Assembly: GCF_900316895.1 (NCBI RefSeq)
Contig: NZ_ONER01000002.1
Span: forward strand, 4,065-68,064
Direction of reading: 5' to 3'
DNA from: an uncultured Methanobrevibacter sp.
GTDB taxonomy: Archaea; Methanobacteriota; Methanobacteria; Methanobacteriales; Methanobacteriaceae
Length of the DNA stretch: 64,000 nt
In this document: positions 8,248-16,871 of the stretch, in pieces
Layout of the letters: every line of letters starts with the position of its first letter
How positions within the stretch are numbered: position 1 is the stretch's first letter
Notes under the pieces: model-generated
Told to the model about the DNA's origin: nothing
The model's input: only the letters and a program-made list of their open reading frames with translations
Database searches by the model: none
Position numbers and translations under genes: made by a program

Positions 8248-9255
8248 CTATCTGTTGGCATACATTTTTTCATAATACTCCTGATATTGGCCGCTTTTAA
8301 CCTGATTTGTCCAATCCTGATTGTCAAGATACCATTGGATTGTCTCTTTAATACCTACTTCAAAAGTATAATCGGGACTCCAGCCCAATTCATTTTGGAT
8401 TTTACTTGAATCTATTGCATAACGTCTGTCATGCCCTAAACGGTCAGTGACGAATTCAATCAATGACTCGTCCTTGCCTAAGGTTTCAAGTATCAGCTTA
8501 ACGATGTAGATGTTTTCCTTTTCGTTGTTTCCGCCAATATTGTATACTTCACCAAGCTTTCCTTCATGCAGAACCAGATCGATGGCTGTACAGTGGTCAT
8601 GCACATGAAGCCAGTCCCTGATGTTTTTCCCGTCACCGTAAACAGGCAATTTCTTATCCTCAAGAGTGTTTGAAATCATCAAAGGGATTAACTTTTCCGG
8701 GAATTGATAAGGCCCATAATTGTTTGAACATCTGGTTATATTTATAGGCAAATCAAAGGTTTCAAAGTATGCTCTTGTAATCAAATCTCCGCCGGCTTTT
8801 GAGGCTGAATAAGGACTATTAGGCTGTAGAGGAGTGGTTTCTGTAAAGTACCCTGTTTTGCCTAAGGTACCGTAAACTTCATCGGTTGAAATTTGGATGT
8901 ACTTATCAACGCCGTATTCCTTTGCAGCATTCAAAAGAACCTGTGTGCCCAATACATTTGACTTAATAAATATCTCTGGGTCCGTAATGCTTCTGTCAAC
9001 GTGACTTTCAGCTGCAAAATTGATAACATAATCACATTTTTTAACTAAATCATCCACAACGTCCTTGTCTCTGATATCACCTTTAACAAAGGTGTAATTG
9101 TCCTTGTCTTCAATATCTTTCAGGTTTTCAAGGTTTCCGCAATAGGTTAATGCATCCAAATTTATGATATGGTAATCTGAGTATTTGTTAACCATATATC
9201 TTACAAAATTACTTCCAATAAAACCTGCTCCACCTGTAACTAGAATATTTACCAT
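8248..9255 (-). CDS. rfbB: dTDP-glucose 4,6-dehydratase
   Basis: Second step of dTDP-L-rhamnose synthesis: dTDP-glucose to dTDP-4-keto-6-deoxyglucose, NAD-dependent, cytoplasmic. Extended SDR protein of about 335 residues with TGGAGFIGSN (about 5-14), FAAESHVDRS (about 80-89), the STDEVYG motif, catalytic YSASKAGGD (about 150-158) and TRCSNNYGPYQFPEKL (about 175-190). ATG 9255 follows AGTGATTATT; the GTG nine bases upstream would remove that site. It is last in the rfbA-rfbC-rfbB operon, with rfbD in a separate transcription unit 4 kb away. Confidence 0.96.
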   Translation of the reverse strand: MVNILVTGGAGFIGSNFVRYMVNKYSDYHIINLDALTYCGNLENLKDIEDKDNYTFVKGDIRDKDVVDDLVKKCDYVINFAAESHVDRSITDPEIFIKSNVLGTQVLLNAAKEYGVDKYIQISTDEVYGTLGKTGYFTETTPLQPNSPYSASKAGGDLITRAYFETFDLPINITRCSNNYGPYQFPEKLIPLMISNTLEDKKLPVYGDGKNIRDWLHVHDHCTAIDLVLHEGKLGEVYNIGGNNEKENIYIVKLILETLGKDESLIEFVTDRLGHDRRYAIDSSKIQNELGWSPDYTFEVGIKETIQWYLDNQDWTNQVKSGQYQEYYEKMYANR

Positions 9256-9263
9256 AATAATCA

Positions 9264-9821
9264 CTAATATTTAATTTTAGCCTCTTTAAAGCTTTTCAAT
9301 TCTTTATCCTTATCTGATAATATTATCTCATCGATTCCATCCAGTGGCCAGTCAATGCCAATGTCCTCATCATCCCATTTTATTCCGCTTTCATCTTCGC
9401 CGTGATAGAATTCTGTGCATTTGTAAACGAATTCCGCTTCATCTGACAATACCAAAAACCCATGGGCAAATTTGGGAGGAATGTATATCTGCTTTTTATT
9501 CTCTTCGGACAGTATTTCACCATACCATTTTCCGTAAGTCGGTGAATCTCCCCTTAAATCCACTCCAACATCAAAGACTTCACCTTTAATGACACGGACC
9601 AATTTCCCCTGCGGATAGTTCAACTGTAAATGAAGGCCTCTAAGAACACCTTTTGAGGATTTTGACTGATTGTCCTGAACGAAAGTCAAGTCATGACCTG
9701 CCTCCTTAAAGTCATTTTCCTGGAAGGTTTCCATGAAGTATCCTCTGTTGTCTTCAAAGACAGTAGGCTCCACCACAAACATGTCCTCAATCCCGGTTTC
9801 TGTGAATTTAAATTTCCCCAT
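9264..9821 (-). CDS. rfbC: dTDP-4-dehydrorhamnose 3,5-epimerase
   Basis: Third enzyme of dTDP-L-rhamnose synthesis: double epimerisation at C3 and C5. About 185 residues, cupin fold. Seen: EDNRGYFMETF, FVQDNQSKSSKGVLRGLHLQ with the catalytic His after RGL, GKLVRVIKGEVFDVGVDLR, the IPPKFAHGFLVLSD block and the Tyr of VYKCTEFYH. ATG 9821 is preceded by GATGATTATT; an ATG at 9830 overlaps the rfbA stop and is the alternative start. Closely coupled to rfbA upstream and rfbB downstream. Confidence 0.95.
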   Translation of the reverse strand: MGKFKFTETGIEDMFVVEPTVFEDNRGYFMETFQENDFKEAGHDLTFVQDNQSKSSKGVLRGLHLQLNYPQGKLVRVIKGEVFDVGVDLRGDSPTYGKWYGEILSEENKKQIYIPPKFAHGFLVLSDEAEFVYKCTEFYHGEDESGIKWDDEDIGIDWPLDGIDEIILSDKDKELKSFKEAKIKY

Positions 9822-9826
9822 AATAA

Positions 9827-10693
9827 TCATCTTTTAGCTAAATTAAATAAATATTCTCCATAATCTGTTTTTTTAAGCTCTTCAGCGGTCTTTAATAATT
9901 GTTCTTTACCAATATATCCTTTAAGATAGGCAATCTCTTCAAGGCAAGCAATGTATAAACTTTGTCTTTTTTGAACTGTTTCGATGAAGTTTGCAGCTTC
10001 AAGAAGTCCTTCGTGGGTTCCTGTATCAAGCCAAGCCATTCCTCTACCTAAAAGCTCTACTTTCAGCTTTCCGCGCTTCAAATATTCCTCGTTGACAGAA
10101 GTGATTTCAACCTCTCCCCTGTCTGAAGGCTTTACTTTTTTGGCTATTTCAATTACATCATTGTCATAGAAATATAGGCCCGGCACGATATAATTTGATT
10201 TTGGTTTTTCCGGCTTTTCTTCAATTGACAGTACGTTCCATTCATCATCAAATTCCACTACACCGAATGCTTCAGGATTGTTAGTGTAATAACCGAATAT
10301 TACTGCTCCTTCCTCAATGTTGGTTGCCCTTTCAAGTATTTCAGTGAACCTGTGACCATGAAATATGTTGTCACCTAAAATGAGTGCAACATTATCGTCC
10401 CCAATAAACTCTTCACCTATGATGAATGCTTCCGCAAGCCCGTTGGGATTTTCCTGAACTTCATATTCAAATTTAATTCCCAGACTGGATCCGTCACCGA
10501 GCAAATCCTTATACATTGGCAAGTCTCTAGGAGTGGATATAATCAATATTTCCTTAATTCCTGAAAGCATTAAGACAGAAATGGGATAATAAATCATTGG
10601 TTTATCATAAAGTGGTAACAACTGCTTGGAAACCGCCTTGGTAATTGGATAAAGGCGGGTTCCGGAACCACCTGCAAGCACTATACCTTTCAT
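9827..10693 (-). CDS. rfbA: Glucose-1-phosphate thymidylyltransferase
   Basis: First step of dTDP-rhamnose synthesis: dTTP plus glucose-1-phosphate to dTDP-glucose. 288 residues, the usual family length. N-terminal nucleotidyltransferase signature [16 protein letters not shown] (about 3-18), [25 protein letters not shown] (about 108-116), [19 protein letters not shown] (about 158-176) and [13 protein letters not shown] (about 222-234). First gene of rfbA-rfbC-rfbB. Upstream lies an AT-rich promoter region (10694-10790) after the terminator of the C69 peptidase gene. Confidence 0.96.
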   Translation of the reverse strand: MKGIVLAGGSGTRLYPITKAVSKQLLPLYDKPMIYYPISVLMLSGIKEILIISTPRDLPMYKDLLGDGSSLGIKFEYEVQENPNGLAEAFIIGEEFIGDDNVALILGDNIFHGHRFTEILERATNIEEGAVIFGYYTNNPEAFGVVEFDDEWNVLSIEEKPEKPKSNYIVPGLYFYDNDVIEIAKKVKPSDRGEVEITSVNEEYLKRGKLKVELLGRGMAWLDTGTHEGLLEAANFIETVQKRQSLYIACLEEIAYLKGYIGKEQLLKTAEELKKTDYGEYLFNLAKR

Positions 10694-10792
10694 ACGATTC
10701 TCTCCAAATTATACTATTAATTTATATTTTATTATACATGCTATAAATAACTAATTTAACAAAAAAGATTATATTCAAAAAAATTGTCATGA

Positions 10793-10834
10793 ACTCTTAA
10801 AAAAAGAAAAAAGCAAGGAAAATAATATTCCTTG
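10793..10834 (-). terminator. Hairpin and U-tract terminator of the C69 peptidase gene
   Basis: Inverted repeat CAAGGAA (10814-10820) and TTCCTTG (10828-10834) with a seven-base loop. On the minus strand it is followed at once by CTTTTTTCTTTTTTT. This is a bacterial-looking intrinsic terminator about 55 bases after the peptidase stop codon. Confidence 0.7.
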
Positions 10835-10888
10835 TATTAGTTCAATTACTGCATTTGCAGAAAGCATGAAAATGTTCAGTGAAATCAC

Positions 10889-12505
10889 TCAGTTGGGCAC
10901 TTCAGGAACATTTCCATATCCTGATGCATTGAGTTTCACTTCCATTGGCGGAATTACTACCTCTTTACCAGTCATTTGATGGGTTTCTGGATTGCGTTCG
11001 ATTTTAAAGGTATTACTATTATAGTTTTGTGTCCAGACAAGATCGTTGAGGATTTGTTTGCCGTCTTTGAATGCTTTGGTCTGCATATCATTACAATAAG
11101 AAGTGATATAGCTTGCCCTGGTGTTATTGTCCTTGATTTTTTCCGCCTGTGCGATTACCTTACTCATTCCAGAGAACATGTTGCTTTCCGCTTCATGCCA
11201 GTACGCTTGAACAGGCTCACCATAGATTTTATAGTTTTCCGATCCCACACATCGAGTGCAAAGATCCTTAAAGACATAATATGGATATTTATTTGAGTCA
11301 AACACTCCACTTTCATTTGCAGACTGATTAGCGACATAAGGCTCGCTGACATTTATACAGTCATTGGATAGTGGCACATACACTCCATAAACTGGCGGAC
11401 CGCAACTGATCCAACTGACACATGACATTTCTGCTGGAAGATTCGGGAACACCTGTATCATATGAGCACTTAATGTTGTATCACTTCCAATCACTCTCAT
11501 ATCTACTCTACCGGTCTCATCAGGCGAATATTTCGTTCCCTCATATCTATTGCGATAAATTTGAGAGACATCTTCTATTGAAACTTTCTCATCCGGTGAA
11601 AAACAGAGCGGATACAGGGAATTATGACTGTAGATTGAACTGAATTTTGAAGGCGCCAGAATATGGTGTCCAATCCATGTCCTCATATGAGAGTAATCAA
11701 CAGTAGTCTGCTTTCCGGAATATGTATCAAACAAGTTAATTTCATTATTCTTACCATGCACGGCGAAGCCCTTTTCTTCCGCAAGAGAAATTAAATCCTT
11801 AGATGTGATATTATCTTCATAGTCTGACAAGTACTCTAAAGAAAACTCATTGCCAAAGACTGACACCTTATCTGCCGGCAATTTCACTGCAGCATACTGA
11901 TGTCCTGTATATATCTCAACATACCATACCTCGTTCTGATCAGCAATTATTGCAATATCGGAGCCGCTGCTTCCATACTTGTCAACGAGTCCCAAAAGAG
12001 TTTCTACAGCTTCTCTAGCTGTTTTGCTCTGGCAAACAACAAGATCTGTTGCAGTAAATTCACAAATACCCTCTTTCACTAGCGGGTCCGCTTGCAATGA
12101 AGCATTGTTTGGAAAGGCCGTAACGGACATGGTCATGGCTACACCATATTCGTTTGTGCATGTAGCCGCATCATGGACACCCTCATTGCGTACTACTGTA
12201 CTGTTCATAAATGGTGTCGCAGTGTAGTGATAAGTGGTTGCCGGAATCTCGGTCTTTACCTTTCCATCCGGACTTACAGGCATCAAGCGACCCGGTTCGT
12301 TCTCCACCCTTGGAGTCACAGTGATATGATTTCCAAAAACCCCCTGAAGGTCATTTGATCTTGCAACAATTATTGAGCCGTCGGCACTGACATCCTGACC
12401 TACATATACTGCGGTACATGCTGAGCAGGCCTGCATACTGCACACAAGCAGTATACACAAAACTAAAAACATCAATTTTTTGGGGAAATATTTAAAATTG
12501 AACAT
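10889..12505 (-). CDS. Secreted C69 family dipeptidase (PepD-like)
   Basis: N-terminal-nucleophile peptidase of family C69 (U34), which in bacteria cleaves dipeptides. 538 residues. Residues 1-29 form a signal peptide with a basic start (KYFPKK) and a hydrophobic core ending in CSA. The next residue, Cys30 in ACTAVYVGQ, is the expected nucleophile, exposed after cleavage. The following DGSIIVARSNDLQ block is the family signature. Later motifs: NEYGVAMTMSVT, IADQNEVWYVEIYTG and RVDMRVIGSDTTLSAH. The start has AAGGAG; a TATA-like element lies near 12628-12642. It is alone between the two rhamnose operons with its own terminator, and its closest relatives are expected in bacteria, so transfer is likely (inference). 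Exported, probably scavenging peptides or trimming wall material. Confidence 0.9.
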   Translation of the reverse strand: MFNFKYFPKKLMFLVLCILLVCSMQACSACTAVYVGQDVSADGSIIVARSNDLQGVFGNHITVTPRVENEPGRLMPVSPDGKVKTEIPATTYHYTATPFMNSTVVRNEGVHDAATCTNEYGVAMTMSVTAFPNNASLQADPLVKEGICEFTATDLVVCQSKTAREAVETLLGLVDKYGSSGSDIAIIADQNEVWYVEIYTGHQYAAVKLPADKVSVFGNEFSLEYLSDYEDNITSKDLISLAEEKGFAVHGKNNEINLFDTYSGKQTTVDYSHMRTWIGHHILAPSKFSSIYSHNSLYPLCFSPDEKVSIEDVSQIYRNRYEGTKYSPDETGRVDMRVIGSDTTLSAHMIQVFPNLPAEMSCVSWISCGPPVYGVYVPLSNDCINVSEPYVANQSANESGVFDSNKYPYYVFKDLCTRCVGSENYKIYGEPVQAYWHEAESNMFSGMSKVIAQAEKIKDNNTRASYITSYCNDMQTKAFKDGKQILNDLVWTQNYNSNTFKIERNPETHQMTGKEVVIPPMEVKLNASGYGNVPEVPN

Positions 12506-12737
12506 GAAAATTCTCCTTAAACAAATCGTGTGTGTTTCTTTATTCTATGAAAAAATATTTGATAAAGTTATTTTATTATTCATAAAAACTATTATATTTG
12601 TAAAATATGTTTAAACCTTTATCATCGAGTATATAAATATATAACTATTATTATTATCCATAAACACTTTAAACTGCCGTTAAACCTAATCTAAAAACAC
12701 AACTAAGCCGATATAAAATAAAAAAGAAAAAAAGAAA

Positions 12738-12968
12738 TTAATAAATGATTTTAATAGTCAAAAACTGATTTTCATCGGCCGCATCCTGAAAAGTATCGAT
12801 GATATCCCCATCAACTTCACCTGCATTGACCAGTTCAATTTCACATTCAATTTCTGTGAGACAGTCATATAATGCATCAAGATTTTTTCCATAGTAATCA
12901 GGCAAATTCAAAGCTTCCTTCAAATAGTCATGCCCCTCTTTTTTTATTAAATTGCCGTCTAATTGCAT
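12738..12968 (-). CDS. Barstar-like ribonuclease inhibitor
   Basis: Cytoplasmic inhibitor of a barnase-type RNase. The 76-residue product lacks a signal peptide and carries the barstar hallmark LPDYYGKNLDALYDCLTEI; by alignment from memory the two acidic residues that plug the barnase active site (barstar Asp35 and Asp39) are both present, while Trp38 is Tyr. The length is slightly below the usual 90. The start ATG 12968 lies one base after the stop of the RNase gene, so expression is coupled to the toxin. A longer in-frame start at 13025 would extend into the RNase gene and adds nothing family-like. A T-rich tract follows the stop (12715-12735, minus strand). Confidence 0.9.
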   Translation of the reverse strand: MQLDGNLIKKEGHDYLKEALNLPDYYGKNLDALYDCLTEIECEIELVNAGEVDGDIIDTFQDAADENQFLTIKIIY

Positions 12969-12969
12969 T

Positions 12970-13422
12970 TTAAACCTCTTTGAATGTATTATAGTGGTCG
13001 TCAGTATAATAAACCTTATAGTCACCGGTATTGTATACTATCCTTTCGGCACCGCGCTGTGTTCCATTTGCATTTATATCGCATTCTATGTATTTGGAAT
13101 CGCTGTCAGGAAGCACATGCTGCCTGTTGGTGAATCTATCTCCGCCAATACTCTTTCCCGGAGCATATTTCTTAAGGGGTCCCCCATGCCAGCCAAGGCT
13201 TTGAGCTTCCTTTTTTGTTATATAGTTGCTTGGAAGCTTGTGAAACTCCTTAATGTATGCTGAAACCTCTTCAACTGTACAGTACTGTCCGTCTTCAACA
13301 ACATTGACATCGCCTGCCTTATCATTACCGAAATTCAGGAAATCAAAAAATCCTGCACTGACAACTGAAATGCTTATGAAAGCGATGAACAATGCTATGA
13401 TTAAAAATAACTTTTTATTCAT
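12970..13422 (-). CDS. Secreted barnase-like ribonuclease
   Basis: Extracellular guanyl-preferring RNase of the barnase/N1 family. 150 residues: signal peptide 1-23 ending VSA, a short linker, then a barnase domain from about residue 45. All catalytic positions are present by alignment with barnase from memory: Lys70 (barnase K27, in NYITKKEAQ), Arg100 (R59, in FTNRQ), Glu113 (E73, in YIECDIN), Arg123 (R83), Arg127 (R87, in ERIVY) and His143 (H102, in DDHYNTF). The conserved APGKSIGGDRF is at 87-97. The start overlaps the rfbD stop by four bases and the barstar gene follows by one base. The enzyme should be active and kept harmless inside the cell by the inhibitor. Confidence 0.93.
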   Translation of the reverse strand: MNKKLFLIIALFIAFISISVVSAGFFDFLNFGNDKAGDVNVVEDGQYCTVEEVSAYIKEFHKLPSNYITKKEAQSLGWHGGPLKKYAPGKSIGGDRFTNRQHVLPDSDSKYIECDINANGTQRGAERIVYNTGDYKVYYTDDHYNTFKEV

Positions 13423-14255
13423 ATAATCAACTCAATATATTCTTTGATTGCTTCTTTATAACTTCGAAGTGGCTTGAATCCTTTTTCAACCCAATTCTTA
13501 TTTTTCAAAACAGAATAACTTGGCCTTGGAGCGGGCCTTGCAAACTCAGATGCTGTCACCGGAACCACATTAATGTCCTTTTGTGCAACTTCAAAAATGT
13601 ATCTTGCAAACTCACACCATGAACAGCTTCCGGAATTTGTCAAATGGTATATTCCATAATAATCCGTTTCGATTAGCTCGGAAATACCAAAAGCCAAATC
13701 TGGAGTGTATGTCGGTGTTCCGACTTCATCATAAACGACAGTTATTTCTGAATGGCTTTTGGCCAATTCAAGCATTGTCTTTGGGAAATTCTTACCGTTG
13801 ATTCCATATAGCCATGCTGTCCTTATAATGAAATATTCATCTAAAATTTCCTGTATGGCCAGTTCTCCTTCGAGTTTGCTCTTACCATAAACACTAATTG
13901 GGCCAATTTCCCCATCTTCTGCAATAGGTTCTCTTGCAGTTCCATCAAACACGTAATCAGTGCTTATATGAACAAGTGGACAGTCAACTTCCCTGCATGC
14001 CAGAGCCAGATTTCTAACACCCTCTCCATTGACGGCATATGCAAGGTCACGGTTTTCCTCGCAACCGTCAACATCGGTATATGCAGCAGCATTGATAACA
14101 ATGTCCGGCTTTGCATCGCAAACAAATTCGATTGTATGATTTTTATCTGTAATGTCCAATGTTTTAGAATTTGTCAAAATTAATTCATGATTTTCCAAAA
14201 CATTGATTAAATCATGGCCCAACATTCCGTTAGAGCCTGTTATTAGAATTTTCAT
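13419..14255 (-). CDS. rfbD: dTDP-4-dehydrorhamnose reductase
   Basis: Last step of dTDP-L-rhamnose synthesis: NAD(P)H reduction of the 4-keto group. 278 residues, SDR fold. Seen: ILITGSNGMLGHDL (3-16), VINAAAYTDVDGCEE (about 55-69), the ISTDYVFDG motif, catalytic SVYGKSKLEGE (about 125-135) and RTAWLYG. SD-like AAGTGATAAT precedes the start. It heads an operon with the barnase and barstar genes, separate from rfbA-C-B, and is divergent from the nucleotide-sugar dehydrogenase gene across a 74-bp promoter gap. Confidence 0.95.
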   Translation of the reverse strand: MKILITGSNGMLGHDLINVLENHELILTNSKTLDITDKNHTIEFVCDAKPDIVINAAAYTDVDGCEENRDLAYAVNGEGVRNLALACREVDCPLVHISTDYVFDGTAREPIAEDGEIGPISVYGKSKLEGELAIQEILDEYFIIRTAWLYGINGKNFPKTMLELAKSHSEITVVYDEVGTPTYTPDLAFGISELIETDYYGIYHLTNSGSCSWCEFARYIFEVAQKDINVVPVTASEFARPAPRPSYSVLKNKNWVEKGFKPLRSYKEAIKEYIELII

Positions 14256-14329
14256 ATTATCACTTAAAAATTTAATATTAGTTTTTATATATGTTTGAAG
14301 TAATATTAATTAATAATGGAGTTGGAATT

Positions 14330-15568
14330 ATGAAAGTATGTATTATTGGTCAAGGCTACATTGGACTACCAACAGCCGCATTATTCGCTCGTAACCACTG
14401 TGAAGTGGTAGGTGTCGACATATCAGAAGAGATGATAAAAAATCTGAATAAGGGAATTATCCACATCGAAGAGCCTGGAATATCCGACATCATCAAAAAA
14501 GCTGTTGAACTAAAAGTGTATAAAGCAAGCCTAACTCCACAAAAAGCCGATGCTTTCATAATTACCGTGCCAACACCATACATAGTTGAAAACTACAGCT
14601 GCGATTTGAGCTATGTAATAACTGCATGTGAATCAATTCTGCCTTACCTTGAAAAAGGAAATACTGTAATCATCGAATCCACAATAGCTCCTATGTCAAC
14701 AGATGAGACAATAAAGCCTATCTTTGAAAAGGCAGGATTTACAATTGGAAAAGACTTGTACCTTGCGCATTGCCCTGAAAGAGTGCTTCCAGGAAGGATC
14801 ATTGAAGAATTAATACACAATGACCGCATAATTGGTGGAGTTACACCAGAATGTGCCAAAAAGGCTTGTGAAGTTTACGGGCAGTTTGTTGAAGGAAACT
14901 TGATGCTAACAGAAGCAAAAACCGCAGAACTTTCAAAATGTATGGAAAATACATTCAGGGATGTTAACATTGCTCTTGCAAATGAACTTGCTAAAATTTG
15001 CACTGAAATCGGTGTAAATGCACTTGATGTTATTGAAATGGCAAACAAACATCCAAGAGTCAACCTGCACTCACCAGGTCCGGGTGTTGGAGGACATTGC
15101 CTTGCAATAGACCCTTACTTTATTTATGCAAAGGCACCTGAGCAGGCAAAAATCATTAAACTGGCACGTGACACCAATAATTCCATGCCTGATTTTGTTG
15201 TTGAAAATACTAAAAAAATTATTCAAAAGGGTAAAATAGCCATATTGGGCGTTTCCTATAAGGGCAATACCGGAGATGACAGGGAAAGTCCGGCTTATGA
15301 AATAATTGCCAAATTAAGCAGCAATTATGAAATAGCTATACATGACCCTCACATTACCAATCCCGATTTCGTCAGTCTGGATGAGGCGACAAAAGATGCG
15401 GATCTGATTTTAGTGCTATGTGACCATGACGAATTCAAAAACCTGGATTATGATTTGATAACTAAAAATATGACTAATCCGATAATATTTGATACAAAAA
15501 ATATAATAAAAGAAGTTCCAAACGAAATTAAATTATATAATTACGGGAACTTATACAAATTGAATTAA
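14330..15568 (+). CDS. wecC: UDP-N-acetyl-D-mannosamine 6-dehydrogenase (UDP-sugar dehydrogenase family)
   Basis: NAD-dependent four-electron oxidation of a UDP-sugar to its uronate, most likely UDP-ManNAc to UDP-ManNAcA. 412 residues. Rossmann motif IGQGYIGLPTAALFA at residues 5-19; middle domain with AELSKCMENTFRDVNIALANE; catalytic Cys in GPGVGGHCLAIDP (about 248-260); C-terminal ILGVSYKGNTGDDRESPAYEI. ATG 14330 has GGAGTTGG upstream; an ATG at 14291 lacks one. Family subtype is from the motif pattern; UDP-glucose or GlcNAc 6-dehydrogenase activity cannot be excluded. No UDP-GlcNAc 2-epimerase gene is in the window. Confidence 0.87.
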   Translation: MKVCIIGQGYIGLPTAALFARNHCEVVGVDISEEMIKNLNKGIIHIEEPGISDIIKKAVELKVYKASLTPQKADAFIITVPTPYIVENYSCDLSYVITACESILPYLEKGNTVIIESTIAPMSTDETIKPIFEKAGFTIGKDLYLAHCPERVLPGRIIEELIHNDRIIGGVTPECAKKACEVYGQFVEGNLMLTEAKTAELSKCMENTFRDVNIALANELAKICTEIGVNALDVIEMANKHPRVNLHSPGPGVGGHCLAIDPYFIYAKAPEQAKIIKLARDTNNSMPDFVVENTKKIIQKGKIAILGVSYKGNTGDDRESPAYEIIAKLSSNYEIAIHDPHITNPDFVSLDEATKDADLILVLCDHDEFKNLDYDLITKNMTNPIIFDTKNIIKEVPNEIKLYNYGNLYKLN

Positions 15569-16776
15569 AAATTAATTGATTGGTCTGGTTGTATTTGATG
15601 GCCATTCCATGCTTTTTGACTACTCCATTCTTCAGATGGTGATTCCCAAAATACATCATTGGCTTTTAAACCTAAAGGTAAAAATACTGTACAGCATGCA
15701 TAAAGACTGCCTGTATCAATGTTATCTTCACAGATTTCTATTTGTGACGCATTCAATCCACAAATCAACCATCCTTCAGAGTTAAAGTTTTGATTACCTT
15801 CAAATTGCCTTTTAATAACCTTTGTAAGTGCACATCTGACCTGTGCAGGTGAAATGTTTCTTGGTAAAATTTTCAGTAAGGCGGCTTGTGAAAGCAAGTG
15901 GAAAATGCCACAGCGATAAGATAAAGCTTTACCTAAAAGCGGATATGTTCCTTCAGGAGAAATCATTCTTTCAAGTTGAGAGGACAATCTTGAGGATCTC
16001 ATTAACTGCACATCCAAAAATTCCCCATCCCTAAGACTATACTTTCTCATTACGCGCAAGATATCATTGAGCATAGGATGTATAACTAAACTGTTAAAAT
16101 AACCCACCTCAAAATCTGTGCCGTCAGAGTAAATTGCATCTCCAATGTAGAATTCATCTCTAAATTTGGATACAGCATAAGTCAATCTCTCCATATCACA
16201 TTCCCCTGTGAATTCTAAAAGAGCCGCTTCAATCATAGAAGTGTATAATAACCAATGATTTTCAAAAGGTGCTATAATCCTTGTATTTTTGAATTCGCGG
16301 ATTATTCTGGCTTGAACATCCATCGGTAAATTAAGCCAAATTTGATTTTTAGCTCTGAGTAATCCTTGAGCAAATAAAGCAACATCAACTAAAGATTGTT
16401 TAGGTTCTACAACAAAGATATAATCATTGCTATTTGTACTAACAGCATTTCTAATGGACTGTAAAGTTAAACGAATATATTTCTCACGAACTTTACCTTC
16501 TTCAGAAATATCAGGCCCCAATTCCAACCAAGGAGCGATACCATTAAAAACACGAGCAAAAGCTTCAAGATAAGAAAACTTCTGTCCTTCAGAAGTGTTT
16601 GATTCAAAAGGCATTGTTTTTCTAAGTGACCCCTTTGACAGATTATTAAGGACAGGAAATGCTATTTTTTGTAATGTTGAAACCCAAAAAATCCTATCTT
16701 CCCAAACAGGAGCTTCTTCCTCGATTATTTGAGGTTCTTCTTCTTTTTTGAATCTTTTAAAAAATGAGTTGCTCAT
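15565..16776 (-). CDS. DUF2264 family protein
   Basis: 403 residues, cytoplasmic by appearance (no signal peptide). After a charged N-terminal tail the protein follows the DUF2264 pattern: FSYLEAFARVFNGIAPWLELG (about 87-107), ENHWLLYTSMIEAALLEF (about 183-200), YSDGTDFEVGYFNSLVIHPML (about 219-239) and SPEGTYPLLGKALSYRCGIFHLL (about 275-297). The family is thought to have an alpha/alpha toroid fold like glycoside hydrolases and lyases; its reaction is not established. Its 3' end overlaps the wecC stop tail to tail. Position beside the glycan cluster suggests carbohydrate work, an inference only. TATA-like sequence near 16800-16810. Confidence 0.85.
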   Translation of the reverse strand: MSNSFFKRFKKEEEPQIIEEEAPVWEDRIFWVSTLQKIAFPVLNNLSKGSLRKTMPFESNTSEGQKFSYLEAFARVFNGIAPWLELGPDISEEGKVREKYIRLTLQSIRNAVSTNSNDYIFVVEPKQSLVDVALFAQGLLRAKNQIWLNLPMDVQARIIREFKNTRIIAPFENHWLLYTSMIEAALLEFTGECDMERLTYAVSKFRDEFYIGDAIYSDGTDFEVGYFNSLVIHPMLNDILRVMRKYSLRDGEFLDVQLMRSSRLSSQLERMISPEGTYPLLGKALSYRCGIFHLLSQAALLKILPRNISPAQVRCALTKVIKRQFEGNQNFNSEGWLICGLNASQIEICEDNIDTGSLYACCTVFLPLGLKANDVFWESPSEEWSSQKAWNGHQIQPDQSINF

Positions 16777-16805
16777 AATTTATATTCTGTCAAACATTAT
16801 ATATA

Positions 16806-16871
16806 AATATTAAAAAGGGTTTATATATTTTGATTAATATAAATAATTATCATTACTAAGAGGTTAGAAAT
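16806..16871 (+). promoter_or_regulatory. Promoter of the leuCDB operon
   Basis: AAAAAGGGTTTATATATTTTG looks like BRE plus TATA box (about 16811-16830), roughly 45 bases before ATG 16872, which has AGAGGTT as ribosome binding site. The oppositely directed promoter of the DUF2264 gene shares this gap (TTTAATATTTATATA on the minus strand). Confidence 0.6.

Noticed and set aside
11979..12227. Plus-strand frames opposite the C69 peptidase gene
   Set aside because: Antisense shadows of a clear coding region with no start signals or family motifs.
13023..13263. Plus-strand frame antisense to the barnase gene (from 12952)
   Set aside because: The opposite strand encodes a complete barnase with all catalytic residues; the plus frame has no support.
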